Of a DNA stretch of 41,540 nt, positions 26,500 to 35,983 are shown piece by piece. The stretch is from an uncultured Clostridia bacterium (lineage in GTDB: Bacteria > Bacillota > Clostridia > TANB77 > CAG-508). The notes below the pieces were generated by a model, which did not search any database, was not told where the DNA came from, and worked only from the letters and a program-made list of their open reading frames with translations. The stretch spans positions 1 to 41,540 of the forward strand of contig CANRKZ010000007.1 in NCBI GenBank assembly GCA_947631335.1, read 5' to 3'. The position numbers and the translations under genes are program-made. How positions within the stretch are numbered: position 1 is the first letter of the stretch; each line of letters begins with the position of its first letter.

Positions 26500-27603
26500 A
26501 TGGCAACAAATCCAATGCAAAGAAAAGCAAGAAATTCATTTTTACTAGGAATGTTAGTGATGTTATTAATTTCAGGAATTATAATAGCGTTATTATTTTT
26601 ACAATTAATGAATAAAAATAAAAAGGAAAAAGAAGAATTAAAAGCTAGTGTAAAGGCATATGTTTTAAATCAAGATGTAAGTTCTGGACAAATAATTACA
26701 ACGGATATGTTAACTTTACAAACAGTAAATAGAAATTTAGTTCCAAGTAATGCAACAAGTGATATTACTTTAATTGAAAATTATGCATTACAAGATAAAG
26801 AGGGAAATGACATCTATACCAAATATGACAAAAACAATGTACCAAAACTATATATTACAAAGAACGGAAATGAATTTGAGGTACAAAAAGAAGAAGAAAC
26901 AGAAAATTATTATATTATAAAGAATAATAATAAAGAATATATAGAATTAAATAGTGTACCACTAGTAGCAAAAGTAACAATGAAGAAGAATACATTGCTA
27001 ACAACAGAGTTGTTAAGCAAAAGTGACAATGTTGTTCAAGATGATGTTAGAAAACAAGAATACAATATGATAGTATTACCAATGGATTTAGTTACAGGAG
27101 ATTATATTGATATAAGAGTTATGTTTCCAAATGGACAAGACTTCATAGTAGTTAGTAAAAAAGAAGTAGAAATACCAAATGTAGGTGGAGTAGATTCTAC
27201 TGATACAATATGGGTTAATTTATCAGAAGATGAAATTTTACATATGAGCTGTGCTATTATTGATAGTGCACAAGTAAATGGTGCTAAAATATATGCTACT
27301 AAATACACGGAAGCTGGAATGCAAAATGCAGCAACACCAACATATCCAGTAAACGAAAGCACATCTAAATTATTACAAAGTGATCCAAATATTTTAGAAA
27401 AATCAATGAATGAAATTCGAACAAGATACAATAACAATAATAGTGTAGAATTAAGAAATAATTATATTAATAGTTCAATTAACAGCCAAGGAGAACAAGC
27501 ACAATCTAATTTAGAAACAAATATGGAAGAAAGTATTACGAATTCTAAAAATTCAAGACAGAAATACTTAGAATCATTGACTGGAACTACAACAGCAGAA
27601 TAA
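26500..27603 (+). CDS. CpaB-like SAF domain protein
   Basis: The first gene of the Tad-like locus. One N-terminal membrane helix (about residues 14-36) is followed by two SAF-like segments (VKAYVLNQDVSSGQIITTDML, and VAKVTMKKNTLLTTELL) as in CpaB/RcpC, which assist Flp pilus assembly. A conserved MIVLPMDLVTGDYIDIRVMFPNGQDF follows. Unlike Gram-negative CpaB, there is no secretin to work with, so it probably acts in the wall zone. The C-terminal ~90 residues are low complexity, rich in Asn, Ser and Glu. Length is 367. The start follows AGGGAGGA. Confidence 0.75.
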   Translation: MATNPMQRKARNSFLLGMLVMLLISGIIIALLFLQLMNKNKKEKEELKASVKAYVLNQDVSSGQIITTDMLTLQTVNRNLVPSNATSDITLIENYALQDKEGNDIYTKYDKNNVPKLYITKNGNEFEVQKEEETENYYIIKNNNKEYIELNSVPLVAKVTMKKNTLLTTELLSKSDNVVQDDVRKQEYNMIVLPMDLVTGDYIDIRVMFPNGQDFIVVSKKEVEIPNVGGVDSTDTIWVNLSEDEILHMSCAIIDSAQVNGAKIYATKYTEAGMQNAATPTYPVNESTSKLLQSDPNILEKSMNEIRTRYNNNNSVELRNNYINSSINSQGEQAQSNLETNMEESITNSKNSRQKYLESLTGTTTAE

Positions 27604-27623
27604 GGAAAGGAGAATAAATACGG

Positions 27624-28322
27624 ATGAAAAAAATAGGATTTATAGGGGCTTACGACAAAATAGATTTGGTTATATATATTGCTAAAATATTAACAACATT
27701 AGGTAAAAAAGTATTGGTAGTAGATGCAACAACTAATCAGAAAGCAAGATATGTGGTGCCTGCTATAAATCCTACAAAAATGTATGTGACAGAATATGAA
27801 GAAATTGATATAGCAGTTGGATTTCCAAATATTGAAGATATAAAAAAATATTTAGGACTTTTAGAAAAACAGGAACTAGAGTATGATATTATTCTTGTCG
27901 ATACAGATAATATAGAAGGATTTAATAATTTTTCTTTAAGAGAAGCGTTGAAAAATTATTTCGTTACATCTTTTGATGCGTATTCTTTAAAAAAAGGATT
28001 AGAAATTTTAAGTGGATTAAAAACTATCGTTAGTTTAACAAAAGTACTTTTTTCAAAGGAAATGCTAAAAGAAGAGGATGACTATCTTAATTTTCTTTCG
28101 TTAGGTTATAAAATAATTTGGAATGAAAATAGAATTTATTTTCCAATTGAAAATGGTGACTTAAGTGTTATTTATGAAAATCAAAGAGTTGCTAAAATAA
28201 AATTCAAAAAGCTAAGTGTACAATATAAAGATCAGTTAGAATATATTACAGAAGAAATATTGGAAGATGTTAGTGAAGCGACTATTCGAAAGGCAATCAA
28301 AATTATAGAAAAAGGAGTATAG
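27624..28322 (+). CDS. CpaE-like ATPase-fold protein lacking a Walker A lysine
   Basis: A 232-residue protein with the fold of ParA/MinD-type ATPases (KKIGFIGAYDKIDLVIYIAK, then KVLVVDATTN, and EYDIILVDTDN). The phosphate loop is degenerate: GAYDKID replaces GKGGVGKT, so it probably does not hydrolyse ATP. CpaE-like proteins position the Tad machinery. It is followed after 2 nt by a second, better preserved CpaE-like gene, so the two may form a heterodimer. That is inference. Confidence 0.65.
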   Translation: MKKIGFIGAYDKIDLVIYIAKILTTLGKKVLVVDATTNQKARYVVPAINPTKMYVTEYEEIDIAVGFPNIEDIKKYLGLLEKQELEYDIILVDTDNIEGFNNFSLREALKNYFVTSFDAYSLKKGLEILSGLKTIVSLTKVLFSKEMLKEEDDYLNFLSLGYKIIWNENRIYFPIENGDLSVIYENQRVAKIKFKKLSVQYKDQLEYITEEILEDVSEATIRKAIKIIEKGV

Positions 28323-28324
28323 TA

Positions 28325-29161
28325 ATGTCAATTGTAACATTTTGGAGCAATGGAAAAGAACAAACGGGAAAGACTTCAGCTATAGCGGCTATTAGTACAT
28401 ATATGGCAATAGAACATAATTATAGGATATTAGTTATTTCAACAGGCTATAAAAATGATACACTAAATCATTGCTTTTGGGAAGAAAGGAAAATAAAAAG
28501 AAATCTTGGTTTATTTGGACCAAATACAAATGCAGCGCTAGAAGATGGAATTGTAGGATTGGCAAAAGTTGTAAAAAGCAATAAGTTATCTCCAGAAAAT
28601 ATTACAGATTATACTAAGATAATATTTAAAGATAGATTAGAAGTTTTACAAAGTTTTAAAGGAGAAAGAACAGATTACGAAGATCTAAAAAGAATTTATC
28701 CAGAAATTATTAATTTAGCCAATAATTATTATGATATTGTATTAGTAGATTTAGATAGTGAAATAGAAACAGAAATTACAGATATCATATTAGCAAATTC
28801 AAATTTAATTGTTGCTAATATCAGTCAGAGACTAGCAAGCATCAATCGATTTATGGAATTAAGAGAAGAAATGTCTGTTTTGAAATCTAAAAAGACATTG
28901 CTGTTAGTAGGAAGATATGACAAATTTTCAAAATATACTGTTAAAAATATTACTCGATATATGGGAGAAAAAAATAAGGTATCGACAATTCCTTATAATA
29001 CATTATTTTTTGAAGCTTGTGAAGAAGCAAAAGTACCAGATTTATTTTTGAAAATTAGAAGTGTAGATGATGATGATAGAAATGGTTTTTTTATAAAAGA
29101 AGTAAAAAGAACAACAGAAAATATTATGTACAGATTACAAGATTTAGCAATGAAAATGTAA
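28325..29161 (+). CDS. CpaE-like ParA/MinD family ATPase
   Basis: A 278-residue ATPase with Walker A GKEQTGKTS at about residues 10-18 and DIVLVDLDSEIETE as the Walker B region. Tad loci carry such a protein (CpaE/TadZ) to localise the pilus apparatus. It follows the previous gene directly (TAG TA ATG), with the ribosome site AAAGGAG inside that gene, so the two are coupled. Next is the secretion ATPase. Confidence 0.75.
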   Translation: MSIVTFWSNGKEQTGKTSAIAAISTYMAIEHNYRILVISTGYKNDTLNHCFWEERKIKRNLGLFGPNTNAALEDGIVGLAKVVKSNKLSPENITDYTKIIFKDRLEVLQSFKGERTDYEDLKRIYPEIINLANNYYDIVLVDLDSEIETEITDIILANSNLIVANISQRLASINRFMELREEMSVLKSKKTLLLVGRYDKFSKYTVKNITRYMGEKNKVSTIPYNTLFFEACEEAKVPDLFLKIRSVDDDDRNGFFIKEVKRTTENIMYRLQDLAMKM

Positions 29162-29175
29162 GGAGGGAAACCTAA

Positions 29176-31143
29176 ATGACAATAACGAACATTTTGCTAA
29201 CATTAATCGTTTTGTTAATTGCAGGATATGCAATTTATTATAATATTAAAAAGAAAAAAAATGCACAAGAAGAGACGTTGATAAATGTAGATGATAAAAC
29301 ATATACGATAGAAATGATGACAGAATTTGTCAAAAAAAGATTAGATGAAATAACAAAAATAAATCTATACGATATCGGCCTTTCTGAAGAAGAATTAAAA
29401 AGAAGAAAGAATAAAAAGTATGAATTAAAAAAAGCTTTAAAAGGATGTACTTATGGAGATGTAAATGATAAAAGATATATAAAAGAATTAATATTTGATT
29501 TACTTCAAAAAGAATATGGAGTAACAGAAACTAATGTATCAAAAGCTATACCTTTCGATATGCCATCAATTTTAACAGCACAAGATAAGTTTGATATTTT
29601 AATTTATGCTTACAAAAAAGAATTTGGGTATGAAGCTTTAACCGAATTGATAAAAAAATATAATTTAGCAGAATTAAAATATGTAGAAGGAGAAACGAAA
29701 CCTTCTTATGTAATTACAGATAATGAAATAGAAGATATTTATGAAAAAGAAAATATTGTATTAAGTTTTTCAGACAAATTAAGTGTTGTTGTACAACGAA
29801 TTTACCAACATTATAAGGGATATAGTAGTATTGATGAAATAAGAGATATGAATATCGACGGCGTTTCTGGTGGTGTATCAGGACTTCCAGAAAGTTTTTT
29901 GAGTCAAGTTGCACAAGCAGATGGAGATTATCTAGATCAAATAGCAGAACATAAAGTACCAAGAGCTTGTGACAGTATTTGGATATTTTTCCAAGGTAAA
30001 TCAATCCGATTAGCATTTTTATCTTTTGGAACAGAAGCAGAATTAAAAAGAGTATGTCAAAATATTTATAAATATAATAATCCTGGACAATTATCGGATA
30101 CAAATGGATACAAAATTAATGAAATGAAAGATGGTTCTCGTGTTGTTGTTGTAAGACCAAGCTTTTCTGAAACATGGGCCTTCTTTGTAAGAAAATTTGA
30201 CGTAAAAAGAGCAACATTAGAACAATTAGTAATAGATGATGGAAAAGAAGATGCTATCGAATTATTAAAATTTTTGGTAAAAGGAGCGAGAATTACTGCT
30301 ATTACTGGTGAGCAAGGTTCTGGTAAAACAACTTTACTTATGGGAATGATAGAAAATATATATGAAACTATGAATATACGTGTGCAAGAAACGGCATTCG
30401 AATTACATTTAAGAAAAATTTACCCAACAAGAAACATATTAACTTTCCGTGAAACAGATACTATTTCTGGACAAGAAGGTTTAGATGTACAAAAGAAAAC
30501 AGATGGTTCTGTTAATATTATTGGTGAGGTTGCAACAGATCCTGTAGCATCTTGGATGATACAAGCTGCCCAAGTTGCTTCTAAATTCACATTATTTACT
30601 CACCATGCAAAAACATTTCCAAACTTAGTAACAGCATTAAGAAACTCTATGTTAAGAATGGGACAATTTACAAGTGAAAAGACGGCAGAAGAACAAGTTG
30701 TTCAAGTTTTAAACTTTGATGTTCACCAGGTAAAAGATTTTAGAGGAAAAAGGTATATAGAAAGAATTACAGAATGTATTCCAATCGAAAGTAAAAGTGA
30801 ATATACATTTGATCACAGAAACGAAAAAACATTAGAAGGAAAATTTGATAAATTTTTTGATAATGCAACAAGATTTTTTGAAAAAACAACTGACAAAAAA
30901 TTATATACATACAGAAATATATTAGAATATATTGATGGCGAATATGTCATTACGAACCCAATTTCAGAAACAAATTTAAGAGAAATGAGAAACAACATGA
31001 ATGAAGCAGATGTGGAAGAATTTGATAAATTTGTGCAAAAACATTGGGGAAATCAAAGAATGAAAAAAGAAACCGTACAAGTATCAGCAACAGTAGAGGA
31101 AAAACCAAAAAGAAGAGGAAGAAAACCCAAAACACAAGTATAA
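29176..31143 (+). CDS. TadA/CpaF-type secretion ATPase
   Basis: The motor ATPase of the Tad-like system. A membrane helix at residues 1-22 is unusual for the family. A long N-terminal region follows, and the ATPase core has Walker A TGEQGSGKTTLL (about residues 377-388), an Asp/His box region (TFRETDTISGQEGL) and Walker B-like VNIIGEVATDPVASWMIQAA, then FTHHAKTFPNLVTALRNSM. The C-terminus is lysine- and proline-rich (EEKPKRRGRKPKT). At 655 residues it is longer than most TadA proteins (about 450). It should power assembly of the small pilin-like proteins encoded downstream. Confidence 0.85.
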   Translation: MTITNILLTLIVLLIAGYAIYYNIKKKKNAQEETLINVDDKTYTIEMMTEFVKKRLDEITKINLYDIGLSEEELKRRKNKKYELKKALKGCTYGDVNDKRYIKELIFDLLQKEYGVTETNVSKAIPFDMPSILTAQDKFDILIYAYKKEFGYEALTELIKKYNLAELKYVEGETKPSYVITDNEIEDIYEKENIVLSFSDKLSVVVQRIYQHYKGYSSIDEIRDMNIDGVSGGVSGLPESFLSQVAQADGDYLDQIAEHKVPRACDSIWIFFQGKSIRLAFLSFGTEAELKRVCQNIYKYNNPGQLSDTNGYKINEMKDGSRVVVVRPSFSETWAFFVRKFDVKRATLEQLVIDDGKEDAIELLKFLVKGARITAITGEQGSGKTTLLMGMIENIYETMNIRVQETAFELHLRKIYPTRNILTFRETDTISGQEGLDVQKKTDGSVNIIGEVATDPVASWMIQAAQVASKFTLFTHHAKTFPNLVTALRNSMLRMGQFTSEKTAEEQVVQVLNFDVHQVKDFRGKRYIERITECIPIESKSEYTFDHRNEKTLEGKFDKFFDNATRFFEKTTDKKLYTYRNILEYIDGEYVITNPISETNLREMRNNMNEADVEEFDKFVQKHWGNQRMKKETVQVSATVEEKPKRRGRKPKTQV

Positions 31144-31170
31144 CAAAGAAAAAGGAGGTGCTAATATCAA

Positions 31171-33247
31171 GTGAGTAATCAAGTTATATTTTATATCATG
31201 GGAGGATCAGCAGTAGCCTTTGTTATCATTATACTTTTATATGTAATGTTATCTAAAAAAATGAAAACTTCTGAATATAAAAAAGTACAAAGACTACAAC
31301 AAGGAACAAAGCAAAGAACATTTTCAAGTGAAGTTCTGTTTCAAAAATTATATCTTACTTACATAAAAATCCCTTTTATTAAAAGATATACTTTGAAAAT
31401 TAGAAGAAGACTAGAAATTATTAACATTGATGATGAATACAATACCAGAAAAGAAACTGCTAAAATTCTTACAAAAACACTTGCTATTTTAGTACCTATT
31501 ATTGTGTTAACAATTATTATAACATCAAGCAACTACTTATTAATGTCAATATTATTATTGTTCGAAATATTTATGATAGATACTTTTATAGATGGTTCTG
31601 TTGATAAAATTGATAATAAAATTTTAAAAGAACAAATTGATTTCTTTTCAGAGATTCGACATGCTTATCATGAATTTAATATGGTAGAAGAAGCTATTTA
31701 TCAGGTATCACAAGATGACGAAAAAGAAATATCAAGACAAGGGGAAAAGATATATGAAATATTAATATCTGATGATCCTGAAATGGAATTAGAAAAATAT
31801 TACGATATAGCTCCAAATAGTTTTTTAAAAGAGTTTGCAGGTATATCTTATTTAACAAAAGAATTTGGTGACAGAAAAGTAGATGGCGCTTCTTTATATT
31901 TAAAAAATGTTAATAATATAACACAAGAAATGCAACTAGAAATTTTAAAAAGAGATAAATTGAATTATGTTTTCCAAAGCTTATCAGTAATTGCTATAGC
32001 ACCAGTTTTATTATTAGAACCATTAAAAAATTGGGCTGTCTCAAACTTTTCTTTTACAGCAAGCTGGTATCAAGGAAAGGCTGGAATGATTGTACAAATT
32101 TTAATTTTATTAATTACTTTTTTATCATACGTATTGGTTAGAAAATTAAAAGATAATGGTTCTACAGCTATAAATACTAAAAATACAGAAAATCCTTGGC
32201 AACAAAAATTATATAGTAAAAAACCAATCAAAAAAGTTGTTGATTTATTTATTCCTAAAAAAGGAACAAAAGAATATAGAAAACTAATACAATTATTAAA
32301 AGATGCAGCTTCTTCACAGAAAATGGAATGGATATTTGTAAACCGAATTATGATTGCTATTGTCACTTTTTTTGCATCTATTATTATATTTTCACAATTA
32401 CATATAGTAGCAATCAATTATATCTATACAGAGCCGACAACAGATTATGATATTATAGGACGGACTATCTGAAAAAGATGAAAAAAAGGCAATGGAACTT
32501 ACTCAGCAAGATAATATAGTTTTAGATAAGTTTAGAGGAAAAATTAAGACAACACAAGAGCAAATCAAAAAAGAAGTTGAAAATTTAAAATATTATAAAG
32601 AGGCAGAAGAAACTGAAATTGATAAAGCTACAGAAAGAATTTATGATAAGTTACAAATTGTCAATAGTGAATATATGCAATGGTTTGAATTGCTATTAGC
32701 TTTTGTATTTGCAACAATTGGTTATATGGCACCAATTTGGATATTAATGTTCCAAGTAAAGATGAGACAATTAGAAATGGAAGATGAAGTAATGCAATTT
32801 CAAACAATTATACTTATGCTTATGAGAATTGAAAGAGTAAACGTTGAAATTATTTTAGAATGGTTAGAACGATATTCTAATATTTTCAAACCACCGATTA
32901 CAAGGTGTGTTAATAACTATGAAGCTGGTGCATGGGAAGCGCTAGAAAATATGAAAGAAGATGTGACTTATACACCAATGATACGAATTATTGAAAGTTT
33001 GCAAGCAGCAGTAGAGAAAATACCAATTAAAGATGCGTTTGACGAATTAGATTCAGAAAGAGATTACTATCAAGAAAAAAGAAAAGAGTCAAACGAAAGA
33101 TTAATTAAAAGAAAAGGTATGATTGGTAAAGCAATTGGTTTTTCGCCAATGGTATGTATGTTTGTAGGATATTTGATTATACCATTAGTATTTATAGGAT
33201 TAACTAGTATGTCAAATTCATTTAGTTCGATGTCAACATTAAAATAA
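31171..33247 (+). CDS. TadB/TadC-type inner-membrane platform protein, joined by a +1 shift at CGG
   Basis: Both halves carry type II secretion F-type domains: the first (VEEAIYQVSQD, then EFAGISYLTKEFGDRKVDG) and the second (LMRIERVNVEIILEWLERYS, then AVEKIPIKDAFDELDSERDYY). Several membrane helices follow each. The first frame stops at 32472 after the break at GGA-CGG-A (32461). Skipping the C gives IIG-GLSEKDEKKAMELTQQD and one 691-residue protein with both domains. Alternatively two separate genes, TadB and TadC, might be made, but the second frame has no good start or ribosome site before 32492. It starts with GTG at 31171 behind AAAGGAGGTG. Confidence 0.75.
32461..32464 (+). other. CGGA +1 recoding site in the TadB/C gene
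   Basis: Upstream frame GGA CGG ACT ATC TGA; skipping C gives GGA GGA CTA TCT GAA. The break falls in a loop between the two F-type domains, so this site decides whether one or two proteins are made. Confidence 0.7.
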
Positions 33248-33280
33248 ACATATTATTATAAATAAAGGAGGACTTTCATC

Positions 33281-33691
33281 ATGGAAAATGCAACAAGAGC
33301 TTTAGTTATGGCAGGTGGAATTTTAATAGCTTTACTGATACTAGGTGCATTACTACTAATGTTTAATAATTTATCAAGCTATCAAAATGCAAATGATTCA
33401 TCTGAAAAAACATCACAAATAGCAGAATTTAATAACCAATTTGAACCATACAATAAAGACAACTTAACCTTAATGGAATTAAAAAGCGTATATAATAAAA
33501 TAGAAAGCAACAATTCTAAAAATCCAGAATATTCCATAGAGAATAATATAATAAGTGTTTATAAAGGCATCGATAAAGATTTTACAAAAATTCCTGAAGA
33601 TGATAAACAAACAAAAAAATTCAAATGTACTTCAGTTGAATACGACGAAGAAGGAAGAATAAACGAAATGAATTTTTCAACAACAAATTAA
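33281..33691 (+). CDS. Pilin-like protein 1 of the Tad-like locus
   Basis: A 136-residue protein with a short start MENATRALVMAGG and a membrane helix at about residues 8-29, then a soluble part ending in FKCTSVEYDEEGRINEMNFS. It is clearly related to the next gene and the one at 34799 (shared MENASKAL start and, in the first two, FKC motif near the end). There is no obvious prepilin peptidase motif. They are probably the exported subunits moved by the TadA/TadBC machine. The start follows AAAGGAGGA. Confidence 0.7.
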   Translation: MENATRALVMAGGILIALLILGALLLMFNNLSSYQNANDSSEKTSQIAEFNNQFEPYNKDNLTLMELKSVYNKIESNNSKNPEYSIENNIISVYKGIDKDFTKIPEDDKQTKKFKCTSVEYDEEGRINEMNFSTTN

Positions 33692-33756
33692 ATTAAAAAT
33701 ATAAAACAAAATATGTTATTCCACAACAACTAGTATTAATATGGGAGGAATTAAAT

Positions 33757-34219
33757 ATGGAAAATGCATCAAAAGCACTAATTATGGCAGCAGGAATATT
33801 AATTGGAGTATTGATTTTAACTTTAGCAGTATTTCTATTTACAGATTTTGGTGCAACATCTCAAGGAATTTATAGCCAAATGGAGGAAAGACAGTTAACA
33901 GAATATAATACACAATATACTGTTTATGCCGGAAGAACTGATATTACAATCTATGATATTATTTCTTTAGCTAATTTAGCACAAGAAAATAATCAGACTT
34001 ATAAAGATTATACAAATTATGAAAGTGAATACGAAGTAACCATTAAACTAGAATCAATACCGATTCAAGAAAAAAGTATTGAGGATAAGCAAAGTTTAAT
34101 AATAAATTATAGTCAAAAATTTAATGAAAATGGAGAATTAGCAGATACATTTAAATGCATACGGGATAAGCTATCATGATAATGGAAAAGTTGCTGAAGT
34201 TAAATTTTCTAAAAATTAA
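33757..34219 (+). CDS. Pilin-like protein 2, joined by a +1 shift at CGG
   Basis: It starts MENASKALIMAAGILIGVLI, with one helix (residues 8-29) as in its neighbours. The first frame ends at 34179, but at ATA-CGG-G (34162) skipping the C extends it to FKCI-GISYHDNGKVAEVKFSKN and stop at 34219. This restored end aligns with the end of pilin-like protein 1 residue for residue (FKCTSVEYDEEGRINEMNFS), which is independent support that the shift is used. Length becomes 153 residues. The start follows GGGAGGA. Confidence 0.75.
34162..34165 (+). other. CGGG +1 recoding site in pilin-like gene 2
   Basis: The only one of the eight sites with GGG instead of GGA after the C. Upstream frame ATA CGG GAT; skipping C gives ATA GGG ATA AGC. 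Paralogue comparison places the Gly at the expected alignment position. Confidence 0.75.
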
Positions 34220-34248
34220 TATTTTACAGACAAAATAAAACAAAAATC

Positions 34249-34277
34249 TTGAAAAAGATATAAAAAAATGATATAAT
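34249..34277 (+). promoter_or_regulatory. Sigma-A promoter inside the Tad-like locus
   Basis: TTGAAA at 34249-34254, 17 bp, TATAAT at 34272-34277, only 15 nt before the ATG at 34293. The locus is therefore not one simple operon. Confidence 0.6.
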
Positions 34278-34292
34278 AAAAAAGGAATTGAA

Positions 34293-34724
34293 ATGAAAAA
34301 AATAGCAATATTTTTATTGATAATAATAGCCATTGTGTCAACCATTTCTTATTTATATTTAACAAACGTAAGTAATTATCGAAATGCACAGAAAGAAAAT
34401 CAAAAATTTGAAATGTATATAGACAAAGAAATAACAGGAACAGAAATAACAACACTAGCAAATAAAGCAATCGATTGGAATGAACAAAATCAAGTAGGGA
34501 AAGACAACAAAGGAAAATATATTGACAATGGCGAAAATTCACTGAATATAGATATTAGATTTGTAGATAATGATGTTACTTATAATATAGAAAAAATTTA
34601 TGACAATGGAATGAATACATTTTTATCTTATTATAAAGATATAAAATTCAAATGTAGTGAAGTTCAATATCATAATAAAACAAACAAAATAAAATATATG
34701 TTATTTGAACAAATCACACAATAG
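34293..34724 (+). CDS. Small exported protein of the Tad-like locus
   Basis: A 143-residue protein with a lysine start, one membrane helix (about residues 3-22) and a soluble part with FKCSEVQYHNKTNKIKY near the end. This FKC segment aligns with the ends of the two pilin-like proteins upstream, but the N-terminus differs (MKKIAIFLLIIIAIVSTISYLY). It looks like a minor pilin relative with its own promoter. Start follows AAGGAATTGAA. No further family is recognised. Confidence 0.6.
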   Translation: MKKIAIFLLIIIAIVSTISYLYLTNVSNYRNAQKENQKFEMYIDKEITGTEITTLANKAIDWNEQNQVGKDNKGKYIDNGENSLNIDIRFVDNDVTYNIEKIYDNGMNTFLSYYKDIKFKCSEVQYHNKTNKIKYMLFEQITQ

Positions 34725-34798
34725 ATAAAGTTATTAATCTTACTAAAATGATTTAGTAGAAAAGATAAACAAAAGTAAAATTAAAGGAGGAATTTTTT

Positions 34799-35191
34799 AT
34801 GGAGAATGCATCAAAAGCGTTAATTATAGCGGGGGCTATACTACTTGCAATATTATTAATATCATTAGGAATATTAATATTTAACCAAGCCCAAGACACA
34901 GTAAATAACAGTGGAATGTCACAAGCAGAAATAACAGCATTTAATAACAAGTTTTTAAAGTATGAAGGAACACAAAAAGGATCAGTTGCAAAATCATTGA
35001 TAAATGAGGTAATTGCAAGTAATGCAGATGATAATAATCCTGATGTTCAAGTTAGAGTAGTGCAAAAAGGAAATGGAAGTCAACTTAGTTTTACTACTAC
35101 ACCTAACACTAGGTGTATTGATACCACTCAAGAGTATACTATTGATTTAGGATATTCAGAAGGAAGAGTTAATAAGATAAATATAAAATAG
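34799..35191 (+). CDS. Pilin-like protein 3 of the Tad-like locus
   Basis: A 130-residue protein starting MENASKALIIAGAILLAILL, with one helix (about residues 8-28), then a soluble part that ends SEGRVNKINIK. It shares the start with pilin-like proteins 1 and 2 and is the shortest. It resembles abundant small proteins found beside Tad-like genes in gut Clostridia, and may be the major subunit; that is not shown. Start follows AAAGGAGGA. Confidence 0.65.
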   Translation: MENASKALIIAGAILLAILLISLGILIFNQAQDTVNNSGMSQAEITAFNNKFLKYEGTQKGSVAKSLINEVIASNADDNNPDVQVRVVQKGNGSQLSFTTTPNTRCIDTTQEYTIDLGYSEGRVNKINIK

Positions 35192-35269
35192 GAAGCAACT
35201 TTTAACGAAAAAAAACAAAAAACTATATATAAATAAAATAATGGAACTTTAAAGTTTTTAAAAATTTTA

Positions 35270-35297
35270 TTGATAATTGTTTGCTTAATTATATAAT
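35270..35297 (+). promoter_or_regulatory. Sigma-A promoter before the fifth small gene
   Basis: TTGATA at 35270-35275, 16 bp, TATAAT at 35292-35297. The ribosome site AAAGGAGTG follows right after, so the leader would be very short. Confidence 0.5.
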
Positions 35298-35314
35298 TGC
35301 AAAGGAGTGATAAC

Positions 35315-35914
35315 ATGGAAGAGAATATAGCAGATGCATTAAAAATGGCAGGTTCAGTTTTATTATTTGTTATAGGCCTTTCCATAGCTATCCTAGCCTT
35401 TTCACAAGCAAGAGAATCCATTGATATTATCGCATCTTATTCAGATAGAGAATCGTTAAGCATTGAAGGGGATTCTAGATTTTATTATCTTGCAGGAGAA
35501 AATGATACAAACCGCTATGTAGGAAAAGAAACAATCATTCCTGCTATATACAGAGCATATAAAGAAAATTATAAAATAATTTTTGAATTTCCAGATGAGT
35601 ATTATTTATTTATACAAGAAGATGAAAATATAAAAACAATAGATTTAGAGAAACAATCCATAGGAAGTGACTTAGCAAGCAGGCGTTTCTTAGATGGAAT
35701 TATATATGGAAAATTTGATAATGATTATGAAAAAGAATTTAAAATAAAATTAAATTCAATATGTTTATATGACTATCTTACAAATAAAGAGGAAAATTAT
35801 AAAATAAAAGAATCTTTAGGAACATATTACCAAGATGATGTTGGAGGAACAGCAACAGAAGTAGAAGATATAAATAAAGTTGAAAAAAGAGTGATAACAT
35901 ATATATTTGAATAA
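35315..35914 (+). CDS. Exported protein 5 of the Tad-like locus
   Basis: A 199-residue protein starting MEENIADALKMAGSVLLFVI, with a helix at about residues 11-32 and a longer soluble domain (DSRFYYLAGENDTNRYVGKETIIPAIYRAYKENYKIIFEFPD). The start MEEN..ALKMAG is like that of the pilin-like proteins. The ATG at 35315 is chosen because AAAGGAGTG precedes it; an upstream TTG at 35297 overlaps the -10 box. It may be a minor subunit. Confidence 0.6.
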   Translation: MEENIADALKMAGSVLLFVIGLSIAILAFSQARESIDIIASYSDRESLSIEGDSRFYYLAGENDTNRYVGKETIIPAIYRAYKENYKIIFEFPDEYYLFIQEDENIKTIDLEKQSIGSDLASRRFLDGIIYGKFDNDYEKEFKIKLNSICLYDYLTNKEENYKIKESLGTYYQDDVGGTATEVEDINKVEKRVITYIFE

Positions 35915-35983
35915 AATTAAAACAGTATAAAACATTATAATAACTTACGTTATAAGTATGATAAAAAATAAAGGAGGAAAAAA

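Noticed and set aside
32492..33247. A separate TadC gene starting at the first ATG after the break
   Set aside because: No convincing ribosome site precedes 32492, and the nine codons between the CGG and this ATG continue the same protein. Not fully excluded.
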